A program made the position numbers and the translations under genes. From Bacillota bacterium (GTDB taxonomy: Bacteria > Bacillota > Clostridia > Saccharofermentanales > Fastidiosipilaceae): a stretch of DNA of 5,790 nucleotides. The stretch is taken from the NCBI GenBank assembly GCA_023420715.1, contig JAEZVR010000042.1, positions 1 to 5,790 of the forward strand, written 5' to 3'. Of the stretch, positions 1 to 4,607 are shown in pieces (position 1 is the first letter of the stretch; each line of letters begins with the position of its first letter). The notes beneath the pieces are model-generated. The model saw nothing but the letters and a program-made list of their open reading frames with translations, did not search any database and was not told the DNA's origin.

Positions 1-636
1 GCTTCGTATGGCATTAAAATCCACCTCACTGTCTTCATGTTCGGGATATTCAATGGCCAATTCTAATTCAGACAATACATCATAAAGGATGCGCAGTTGA
101 TCGGAAATCTCAACCGACAAACCGCCCCCCAATTGATGTAAAGCGGCCTTTGCCTGTTGGCGTGTTTGTGCATGAATTAATTCAATCACAGCCTCGGCCT
201 GGGATAAATCCAGTTTGCCATTTAAGAAGGCATTCCGCGTAAATTCTCCTGGCTGAGCTGGCCGTGCACCCGCCTCTACACAGGCTGTTAAAACGGCCTT
301 TGTCGTTGCTGTGCCCCCATGAATGGAAAATTCGATCACATCTTCGCCAGTATAAGAATGTGGCGCTTTAAAACACAAAGCAACCGCCTGATCAATCACT
401 TCTTCGCCCCATTGAATATAACCAAATGCCGCCTGATAGCCATTAAGATCTGAAAGACGACGTGACAAAAATGCCTGATCAACAGCCTGAATGGCGTCAG
501 CTTTTGGCAATGCGCCAAAGCGAAATAACCGATCTGCGATTGCGATCGCATCAGGACCCGCCAAACGGATAACAGCCAACCCGGACACGCCAGGAGGCGT
601 TGCAACCGCGACATAGGCATTCATTTTTCCGTCCAT
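1..636 (-). CDS. mnmE: MnmE (TrmE), tRNA U34-modifying GTPase, N-terminal part only (3' end beyond window)
   Basis: An uninterrupted minus-strand frame of 212 codons runs off the left edge. MnmE works with MnmG to install the (carboxymethyl)aminomethyl group at C5 of wobble uridine 34 in certain tRNAs, using a methylene-tetrahydrofolate-derived carbon; this is family knowledge. Visible are the N-terminal ATPPG motif (residues 12-16), the folate-binding-domain stretch TGEDVIEFSIHGG (96-108), QPGEFT (129-133) and the start of the helical domain with AFLNGKLDLSQAEAVIELI (136-154). The G domain and the C-terminal catalytic cysteine lie outside the window. I chose ATG at 636 because GAGGAAGG (640-647) is well placed for it; the in-frame ATG at 624 would be 12 nt too far. 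The gene lies 104 bp downstream of jag in the same direction, the usual Bacillota order. A hairpin in that gap may partly uncouple it from jag. Confidence 0.96.
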   Translation of the reverse strand, partial: MDGKMNAYVAVATPPGVSGLAVIRLAGPDAIAIADRLFRFGALPKADAIQAVDQAFLSRRLSDLNGYQAAFGYIQWGEEVIDQAVALCFKAPHSYTGEDVIEFSIHGGTATTKAVLTACVEAGARPAQPGEFTRNAFLNGKLDLSQAEAVIELIHAQTRQQAKAALHQLGGGLSVEISDQLRILYDVLSELELAIEYPEHEDSEVDFNAIRS

Positions 637-639
637 CTA

Positions 640-647
640 CCTTCCTC
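640..647 (-). promoter_or_regulatory. Shine-Dalgarno site deciding the mnmE start
   Basis: On the minus strand GAGGAAGG precedes ATG 636, with 6 nt between the AGGA core and the ATG. This favours the start MDGKMNAY over the internal ATG at 624, which would have an 18-nt spacing. Confidence 0.7.
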
Positions 648-655
648 TATTCCTA

Positions 656-670
656 GGATGCTTCACATCC
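656..670 (-). repeat. Small inverted repeat in the mnmE leader
   Basis: A perfect 5-bp inverted repeat, GGATG-tgaag-CATCC on the minus strand, lies 9 nt upstream of the mnmE Shine-Dalgarno site. It could form a short hairpin in the leader, but a stem this short may be chance. Confidence 0.3.
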
Positions 671-680
671 AATCTAATCT

Positions 681-719
681 CAAAATTTAAGAAAGACGCA
701 AACCGGAATTTGCGCCTTT
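681..719 (-). terminator. Hairpin with weak U-tract between jag and mnmE, possible intrinsic terminator
   Basis: On the minus strand an 11-bp stem (AAAGGCGCAAA pairing with TTTGCGTCTTT, one G-U pair) closes a 6-nt loop at 692-719. It is followed by a broken T-rich tail (CTTAAATTTT). The stem is strong but the tail is interrupted by A residues, so termination is probably partial. It starts 21 nt past the jag stop codon and could reduce read-through into mnmE. It could also be a processing or stability hairpin for the upstream mRNA. Confidence 0.45.
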
Positions 720-740
720 TAAAGTGAACCAGGATTCCAC

Positions 741-1487
741 TTATCGAGTGGGAATAATAACCACCGACCGATTGGGTTCAACACCCTCGCTGGCTGTCGT
801 TACCCCATTAAAAGACTGCAAAGCATAATGGACGATGCGGCGATCGGCAGCACTCATCGGCTCCATCACAAATTCTGCTTGACGGCGAACCACCTCAGCC
901 GCATAACGCCGAGCTGTTTTTTCGAGCGCTGATTTACGTCGATTGCGATAACCACAGACATCCAAAACCACCCGAACACGATCTTCTGAAGAACGATTCA
1001 CACATGAGGTCGTCAAATACTGTAAAGCATTCAACGTTTCCCCCTTGTGACCGATAATCGATCCACAGTCTTTCCCGTCAACATCGATGTGCAGGCGATC
1101 TTCTTCCCAATGGGTTTTAATGTTGAGGCCGTCTTCAAAAAATGACAATACTTTTGTTAAGTACTCTTGAGCCGTTTTCTCTTCCGCTGTCTGTTCTTGC
1201 GTAATCCCCTCATCCATATCGTCGCCAAGATAGTCTGCCACAACTTCATCTTCAAAGTCCGTTGCCGTCACGACATAACTAACCGTATCCTGGTGTGGCT
1301 CAACCTGATTGGATGACTTCACCCATACCTTAACAATCGCTTCCTTTTTGCCAATACCCAGCAATCCACCTTGGCTGGGTTCTTGAATCACGTCAACTTC
1401 TACTGCATCACTTTCAACGCCGAGGGCCGCCGCACCTTTTTCAATCGCTTCTTCGACAGTCCGACCAGATGCTTCATAGGTTTGCAT
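741..1487 (-). CDS. jag: Jag (KhpB/EloR), Jag_N-KH-R3H RNA-binding regulator
   Basis: This 248-residue protein has the full three-part Jag layout. The Jag_N domain spans about residues 1-55 and ends in GGLLGIGKKEAIVKVWV. An acidic, low-complexity linker covers about 56-105. The KH domain contains the GxxG loop GHKG (146-149) followed by ETLNALQYL. The C-terminal R3H domain has R216-x3-H220 within DRRIVH and the closing EGVEPNRSVVI (234-244). In Gram-positive relatives this cytoplasmic protein pairs with KhpA, binds RNA and affects cell elongation and division; that role is family knowledge. The start at 1487 is supported by GAGGAG 5 nt upstream. It follows yidC by 30 nt, the normal neighbour relation, so the two are probably cotranscribed. 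Nothing looks truncated or missing. Confidence 0.96.
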   Translation of the reverse strand: MQTYEASGRTVEEAIEKGAAALGVESDAVEVDVIQEPSQGGLLGIGKKEAIVKVWVKSSNQVEPHQDTVSYVVTATDFEDEVVADYLGDDMDEGITQEQTAEEKTAQEYLTKVLSFFEDGLNIKTHWEEDRLHIDVDGKDCGSIIGHKGETLNALQYLTTSCVNRSSEDRVRVVLDVCGYRNRRKSALEKTARRYAAEVVRRQAEFVMEPMSAADRRIVHYALQSFNGVTTASEGVEPNRSVVIIPTR

Positions 1488-1517
1488 ATATTCTCCTCTT
1501 CATCCTCTAAATCTGAT

Positions 1518-2597
1518 CTATTTTTTTACGGGTTTACCGTCTAACAACGTTTGTTTTTCTGCTTCAGCTTTGGTCTCTCTTTGACGACGCTTCATTTCTG
1601 CATTCGTCACCGTTTGTGCACTCATTTGGGCATAAGCCGGCTTTGTGTATAAATAGAAGAACAAGACGGTTTGCACAATCGTCATAATATTGCCGGCAAT
1701 CCAGTACAAACCCATCGCAGCGGGCATGGTGAAAACGGTAATTAAGGTAAAAGCAGGCATCAGCCATTTCATCGTTTTATTGACACCCATCATGGCCGCA
1801 TCGCTTGAAACAGAACGCGCAGGATTGTTTTTTGCCAATTCCTTTTCTTCGCGGATTCGCCAATACATTGGATTCGTCCACTCTTGAATCTTGCTGAACA
1901 AAAAACTGGTCAAAACTGCAATGATTGGAATGATAATTAAAGGCAAATAAATATGGCTATCTTGTCCAAACAGGAAATCTGGTCGCCAGGTCGGCTTAAG
2001 ACCAAGATTCATCCCAAAAAAATTCAAATCGATCAATTGATCCGTCCGAATTAAGCCTTGCTGAACCGCATCTGCCATCGCTTGAGGATGATGGTGCAAA
2101 CCGTTAATCAGCGCAATATTGAATTGCACGGCACCAGCCGCTTCGGGCGCTTGAATAACCCCTTTTTCTAAGAGCAATTTACCAATACCCAGCAAATGAT
2201 CATCTGCAATGCCCATGATGTATTTTAAAGGCGCAGAAATAATCCGGAAGATCGGCCAAATTAAAAACAACTGAATAATCGATAACAAACAACCGCCCGT
2301 TTGTGATATACCATGTTTTTTCATGAGCTCAGCTTGAGCCTGCTGCAAACCCACACGATCTTTGCCATAAATACGTGCCAGCTCTGCTTGATCTTTTGCC
2401 AAGGCTTGCTGTTTGATCATGTTTTTATGCTGCTTTACATTGAGCGGCAACAAAACAGCTCGAATTAAAATGGTGAATAAGAAAATCACCCAGCCATAAT
2501 TCGCCAAAAAGATATACAGCTGATTCATCACCCAACCAAAGGCCAAATATAGGGGTGATAAAAGACTGCCACTTAAGACAACGCCTGAAACACTCAT
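1518..2597 (-). CDS. yidC: YidC/Oxa1/SpoIIIJ-type membrane protein insertase
   Basis: This 359-residue polytopic membrane protein inserts and folds membrane proteins, alone or with SecYEG. The N-terminus is hydrophobic without a clear lipobox cysteine, unlike the lipoprotein form in Bacillus. TM1 of the core (about 34-52) carries the conserved arginine R46 in FTILIRAVLLPL. A charged cytoplasmic hairpin (53-95) follows, then TM2 with GGCLLSIIQLFLIWPIF (101-117). About 60-70 non-membrane residues (140-210) separate it from TM3 (216-235). The C-terminal core shows LMPAFTLITVFTMPAAMGLYWIAGN (279-303), with the typical MP...P..LYW..N pattern, then a last TM and a basic tail ending KPVKK that could contact the ribosome. 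The start overlaps the yidD stop as ATGA, with GGAGAG about 5 nt upstream, which suggests translational coupling. Confidence 0.96.
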   Translation of the reverse strand: MSVSGVVLSGSLLSPLYLAFGWVMNQLYIFLANYGWVIFLFTILIRAVLLPLNVKQHKNMIKQQALAKDQAELARIYGKDRVGLQQAQAELMKKHGISQTGGCLLSIIQLFLIWPIFRIISAPLKYIMGIADDHLLGIGKLLLEKGVIQAPEAAGAVQFNIALINGLHHHPQAMADAVQQGLIRTDQLIDLNFFGMNLGLKPTWRPDFLFGQDSHIYLPLIIIPIIAVLTSFLFSKIQEWTNPMYWRIREEKELAKNNPARSVSSDAAMMGVNKTMKWLMPAFTLITVFTMPAAMGLYWIAGNIMTIVQTVLFFYLYTKPAYAQMSAQTVTNAEMKRRQRETKAEAEKQTLLDGKPVKK

Positions 2598-2869
2598 TCC
2601 ATCTCTCCATTTTCTTCAGTGGTCGCGCCAGCATTCGGAATAACTGGATCAAAACCACCTCGACTAAAAGGATGACAACGTAAAATTCGCCAACATCCCT
2701 TTAACAACCCGCGCCAAACACCAAAATATTGAATGGCGCTTATCATGTATTCTGAACAAGTTGGTACAAAGCGACATCGTGGCACGCTACTGATGCGGTT
2801 CGTCTGATAAAACCGGATCATGCGAATAAAGACCCGTGCCAGACGGCTTTGATGAGACAGATTGGACAT
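2594..2869 (-). CDS. yidD: YidD, membrane protein insertion efficiency factor
   Basis: A small protein (91 aa from this start) with the YidD signature: CRFVPTCSEY (residues 32-41), then the conserved RCHPFSRGGFDPV (64-76). The preceding amphipathic stretch, rich in Arg and aromatics (RLARVFIRMIRFYQ), fits peripheral attachment to the inner face of the membrane. The family assists YidC-dependent insertion, and here yidD overlaps yidC by 4 nt (ATGA). The start is uncertain. ATG 2869 has GAGG 6 nt upstream; ATG 2881 adds four residues (MRFP) with only a close GGA; ATG 2821 would remove part of the conserved amphipathic helix. Either of the first two places the 5' end 83-95 bp inside rnpA, in a different frame. 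Confidence 0.93.
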   Translation of the reverse strand: MSNLSHQSRLARVFIRMIRFYQTNRISSVPRCRFVPTCSEYMISAIQYFGVWRGLLKGCWRILRCHPFSRGGFDPVIPNAGATTEENGEME

Positions 2870-3221
2870 GGGAAACCTCATTTTCCAAAAATAGGTTTGC
2901 TTTTTTTAAACAGTATTGCATATCCCGACAAATTTGTGCATAATTGGGACCTTTTTTGCCCATCCATTTGCCAACAAAGACAATATTATAGCCCTGCTTA
3001 ATCTGTGGCAGATATGCCCGCACAGCTTCTCGGAGTAAACGCTTGATCCGATTTCGCCAAACCGCTTTGTTTACCTTTTTTGAGGTCGTAAAGCCATATG
3101 CATTGCTACGTCGCCGGTTCTGCACAAATGCCAAATGAATTGAGCTTGAACCACAAATTTGCCCTTTCTGAAAGACATAGGAAAAAGCTCTATTTTTCTT
3201 TAAGATACGCAACGAGCCCAT
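2787..3221 (-). CDS. rnpA: RnpA, protein subunit of ribonuclease P, with extended C-terminus
   Basis: RnpA binds the catalytic RNase P RNA and helps it cleave 5' leaders from pre-tRNAs. The 144-residue product begins MGSLRILKKNRAFSYVF, typical of the family start. It has the central cleft strand (HLAFVQNRR) and the hallmark RNRIKRLLRE (residues 56-65) that contacts RNase P RNA. The normal fold ends near CLKKANLF (about 106-113). About 30 further residues, polar and rich in Ser and Pro, make it longer than the usual 110-125; most of this tail is encoded where yidD overlaps. The frame can be extended to a TTG at 3230, but ATG 3221 fits the family better and has GGA 4 nt upstream. It follows rpmH by 59 bp, a gap that contains a terminator-like hairpin. 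Confidence 0.95.
   Translation of the reverse strand: MGSLRILKKNRAFSYVFQKGQICGSSSIHLAFVQNRRRSNAYGFTTSKKVNKAVWRNRIKRLLREAVRAYLPQIKQGYNIVFVGKWMGKKGPNYAQICRDMQYCLKKANLFLENEVSHVQSVSSKPSGTGLYSHDPVLSDEPHQ
2876..2879 (-). promoter_or_regulatory. Shine-Dalgarno GAGG favouring the inner yidD start
   Basis: GAGG on the minus strand lies 6 nt before ATG 2869 and overlaps the alternative ATG at 2881. It sits inside the rnpA coding region, so initiation of yidD would occur on mRNA still being translated as rnpA. Confidence 0.5.
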
Positions 3222-3243
3222 GATATCCAACCCAATTGATCAG

Positions 3244-3275
3244 AAAAAAAGAAAGACCACATGCCTGCGGTCTTT
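3244..3275 (-). terminator. Intrinsic terminator or attenuator between rpmH and rnpA
   Basis: On the minus strand a 10-bp stem (AAAGACCGCA pairing with TGTGGTCTTT, one G-U pair) closes a 4-nt GGCA loop at 3252-3275. It is followed directly by C and seven T residues (3251-3244). This is the classic intrinsic-terminator shape, starting 5 nt after the rpmH stop. Because rnpA follows in the same direction with no clear promoter of its own, partial read-through would give abundant L34 mRNA and much less rnpA mRNA. The plus strand has no U-tract on its side, so the signal is directional. Confidence 0.8.
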
Positions 3276-3280
3276 AGTCA

Positions 3281-3418
3281 TCAGGCCGACAATCTTTTAC
3301 GACCCTTAAGCCGACGACGTCTCAATACATCCCGACCAGATGACGTCAACATGCGTTTCCGAAAACCATGAACCTTACTGCGTTGACGTTTCTTTGGCTG
3401 ATAAGTCATCTTTGCCAT
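3281..3418 (-). CDS. rpmH: Ribosomal protein bL34
   Basis: A 45-residue, strongly basic protein of the large ribosomal subunit. The sequence begins MAKMTYQPKKRQRSKVHGF, continues with FRKRM and a near-invariant Gly-Arg (GRDVL), and ends RRLKGRKRLSA. This is the complete L34 pattern at normal length. The MAK-start form, three residues longer than the MKRTYQ form, is common among Clostridia. ATG 3418 is chosen over ATG 3409 because GGAGGTGA lies 8 nt upstream of it. The gene has its own strong promoter just upstream and a terminator-like hairpin just downstream, and it heads the rnpA-yidD-yidC-jag block. dnaA, often the upstream neighbour, is absent here. Confidence 0.98.
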   Translation of the reverse strand: MAKMTYQPKKRQRSKVHGFRKRMLTSSGRDVLRRRRLKGRKRLSA

Positions 3419-3426
3419 ATATCTTT

Positions 3427-3434
3427 TCACCTCC
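3427..3434 (-). promoter_or_regulatory. Strong Shine-Dalgarno site of rpmH
   Basis: GGAGGTGA on the minus strand matches the 16S rRNA 3' end almost fully and lies 8 nt before ATG 3418. It sets the MAK start and fits a highly expressed ribosomal protein. Confidence 0.85.
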
Positions 3435-3458
3435 GTGTGGTCATCGAGAGTCAAGAAT

Positions 3459-3495
3459 ACGTTGCATTATATCGTTAGCCTTTAAACCATGTCAA
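3459..3495 (-). promoter_or_regulatory. Consensus sigma-A promoter of rpmH
   Basis: The minus strand shows a perfect -35 box TTGACA (3495-3490), an 18-bp spacer, and a perfect -10 box TATAAT (3471-3466). The expected transcription start is near 3459-3460, giving a leader of about 40 nt before rpmH. The -35 box lies within the final Val-Asp-Met codons of the upstream reductase gene, whose stop codon (3484-3482) falls in the spacer. Transcription from the reductase gene would therefore run across this promoter. Confidence 0.88.
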
Positions 3496-4489
3496 CATTG
3501 TGGCGCAACAAAGCTCGCCCTTGAATTTGTCCGGCTTTCATCTGGATTAAATAATCATCCACTGCTTCTAAATTTAAGACTTGAACCCCATCAAAGAGAA
3601 CCGTTTGATTCAATTCCTCTAATGCGGCCAATTCCTGCCATAGCTGACGGCGTTTTTGAATCGGATAATGTTGTGCATCAATCCCAATTAAGCGAACGCC
3701 TCTTAAGATAAACGGATAAACATTAATCGGCAAATCACCCGAAGCTGCATTGCCACAGCATGTGACACAGCCATTCAATTGAATCCGTTTAAGGATATTC
3801 GCCAAAATTTCGCCACCAACAGCGTCTATACCACCTGCATAGGCTTCTTTGAGTAACATCTTATGATTATCTTTTAGCAGGGTTTGTCGATCGATGCACG
3901 AGACCGCACCAATTCGTTTTAAATAATCGATCGATGTCGCCTTCCCTGTAATCGCAACAGCCTGGTAACCGTATGCCGTCAACAATTTGATGGCGGTTGC
4001 CCCAACACCGCCCGTAGCACCAGATACCAAAATAGGTCCATCGCTTGGCTTGACGTGTTCTCGGATTTGGGCCACTGACATCGCTGCTGTATAACCTGCT
4101 GTACCATATGCCATGGCTTGTTCAAACTGAAGATTTTCTGGGCAACGGGTGATCCAATCATCTGGGACAACAATGATTTCTCCAAATCCGCCGTCTGTGT
4201 CCATGCCGAGGTCATAACCAATGACAATCACTCGATCGCCCGGCTTAAAATCTGCCGAACGGGACTGAATGACAACTCCGGCTGCATCAATGCCTGGCGT
4301 GTGTGGATAATGTCGAGTGACGCCTTTATTGCCAAAAGCAGATAACATATCTTTATAGTTAACAGAAGACCAATGCACTTGGATTTCTACCTCATGATCA
4401 GCCAGGTCTCGTCTTTCCAGCAACTGAATGCCTCGTTTAAAATCTCCATCTATTTCTTCAACGCGATAGGCTCTGAAGGTATGCTTCAT
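3482..4489 (-). CDS. YhdH/YhfP (AcuI)-family NADPH-dependent enoyl reductase, MDR superfamily
   Basis: A 335-residue zinc-independent member of the medium-chain dehydrogenase/reductase superfamily. The closest recognisable family is YhdH/AcuI, whose characterised members reduce acryloyl-CoA to propionyl-CoA with NADPH; whether this protein uses that substrate is inference. The catalytic GroES-like domain has SSVNYKD (residues 41-47), HTPGIDAAG and GDRV. The Rossmann domain has VSGATGGVGATAIKLL (155-170), with the glycine-rich nucleotide loop at 157-163. The family-specific PFILRGVRLIGID (259-271) and the closing GQIQGRALL follow. No zinc-binding cysteine cluster is present. ATG 4489 is preferred over ATG 4537 because of GAGGTGAG just upstream and because family members begin near MKHTFRAYRV. 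It is divergent from birA and its end overlaps the rpmH promoter. Confidence 0.9.
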   Translation of the reverse strand: MKHTFRAYRVEEIDGDFKRGIQLLERRDLADHEVEIQVHWSSVNYKDMLSAFGNKGVTRHYPHTPGIDAAGVVIQSRSADFKPGDRVIVIGYDLGMDTDGGFGEIIVVPDDWITRCPENLQFEQAMAYGTAGYTAAMSVAQIREHVKPSDGPILVSGATGGVGATAIKLLTAYGYQAVAITGKATSIDYLKRIGAVSCIDRQTLLKDNHKMLLKEAYAGGIDAVGGEILANILKRIQLNGCVTCCGNAASGDLPINVYPFILRGVRLIGIDAQHYPIQKRRQLWQELAALEELNQTVLFDGVQVLNLEAVDDYLIQMKAGQIQGRALLRHNVDMV

Positions 4490-4492
4490 AAA

Positions 4493-4500
4493 CTCACCTC
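4493..4500 (-). promoter_or_regulatory. Shine-Dalgarno site deciding the reductase start
   Basis: GAGGTGAG on the minus strand places the AGGTG core 5 nt before ATG 4489. The upstream in-frame ATG at 4537 has no comparable site and would add 16 mostly polar residues foreign to the family. Confidence 0.75.
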
Positions 4501-4519
4501 GATTAATTTTTTTATCATT

Positions 4520-4548
4520 ATGACCCTTTGTCATCATTTAGATGTCAT
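4520..4548. repeat. ATGAC/GTCAT half-site array, candidate operator
   Basis: A perfect inverted repeat, ATGAC-cctt t-GTCAT (4520-4534, 5-nt spacer), is followed by a third half-site GTCAT at 4544-4548, 14 bp from the second. Such spacing is compatible with transcription-factor binding in a divergent promoter region. The half-sites are only 5 bp long in AT-rich DNA, so chance is possible. No regulator can be named. Confidence 0.35.
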
Positions 4549-4607
4549 CGAATGTTACAATTAAAAAATTCCTTACGCTGATATGAACTGGAAGATACCT
4601 AACATCT

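Larger units (their letters stand above)
4490..4607. promoter_or_regulatory. Divergent spacer between reductase gene and birA, presumed to hold both promoters
   Basis: This 118-bp AT-rich spacer separates the start codons of two outward-facing genes, so both promoters should lie here. I could not fix either one with confidence. For birA, TACAAT (4556-4561) resembles a -10 box, but TTGTCA (4528-4533) is 22 bp away, too far for a normal spacer. For the reductase, CATAAT (minus strand, 4522-4517) has no well-spaced -35. Repeated ATGAC/GTCAT half-sites occupy the middle and are listed separately. Confidence 0.45.

Noticed and set aside
396..620. Open 74-codon minus-strand frame inside mnmE
   Set aside because: The conserved MnmE N-terminus is read without interruption in the other frame, so this is a shadow.
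730..752. Hairpin around the jag stop codon (ATTCCCACT / AGTGGAAT with one bulge)
   Set aside because: It overlaps the last jag codons and has no U-tract; probably chance or a minor mRNA structure.
2425..2658. Open 77-codon minus-strand frame overlapping yidC and yidD
   Set aside because: It lies in an alternative frame over two conserved genes, with no family resemblance.
3222..3230. TTG start at 3230 for rnpA
   Set aside because: It adds three residues with no suitable Shine-Dalgarno sequence, while ATG 3221 matches the usual RnpA N-terminus.
3340..3711. Open 123-codon plus-strand frame across rpmH and the end of the reductase gene
   Set aside because: It is antisense to rpmH, its promoter and the reductase end, has no recognisable domain, and is explained as a shadow of these genes.
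4302..4310. Perfect DnaA-box sequence (TGTGGATAA, reverse complement TTATCCACA)
   Set aside because: It is a single copy inside the reductase gene, encoding part of the conserved HYPHTPG motif. One-mismatch copies near 2934 and 5679 are also inside genes and far away, so there is no origin-like cluster.
3979..4564. Several open frames of 63-82 codons on both strands within the reductase gene
   Set aside because: All overlap a well-conserved coding frame and show no motif or good ribosome binding site of their own.
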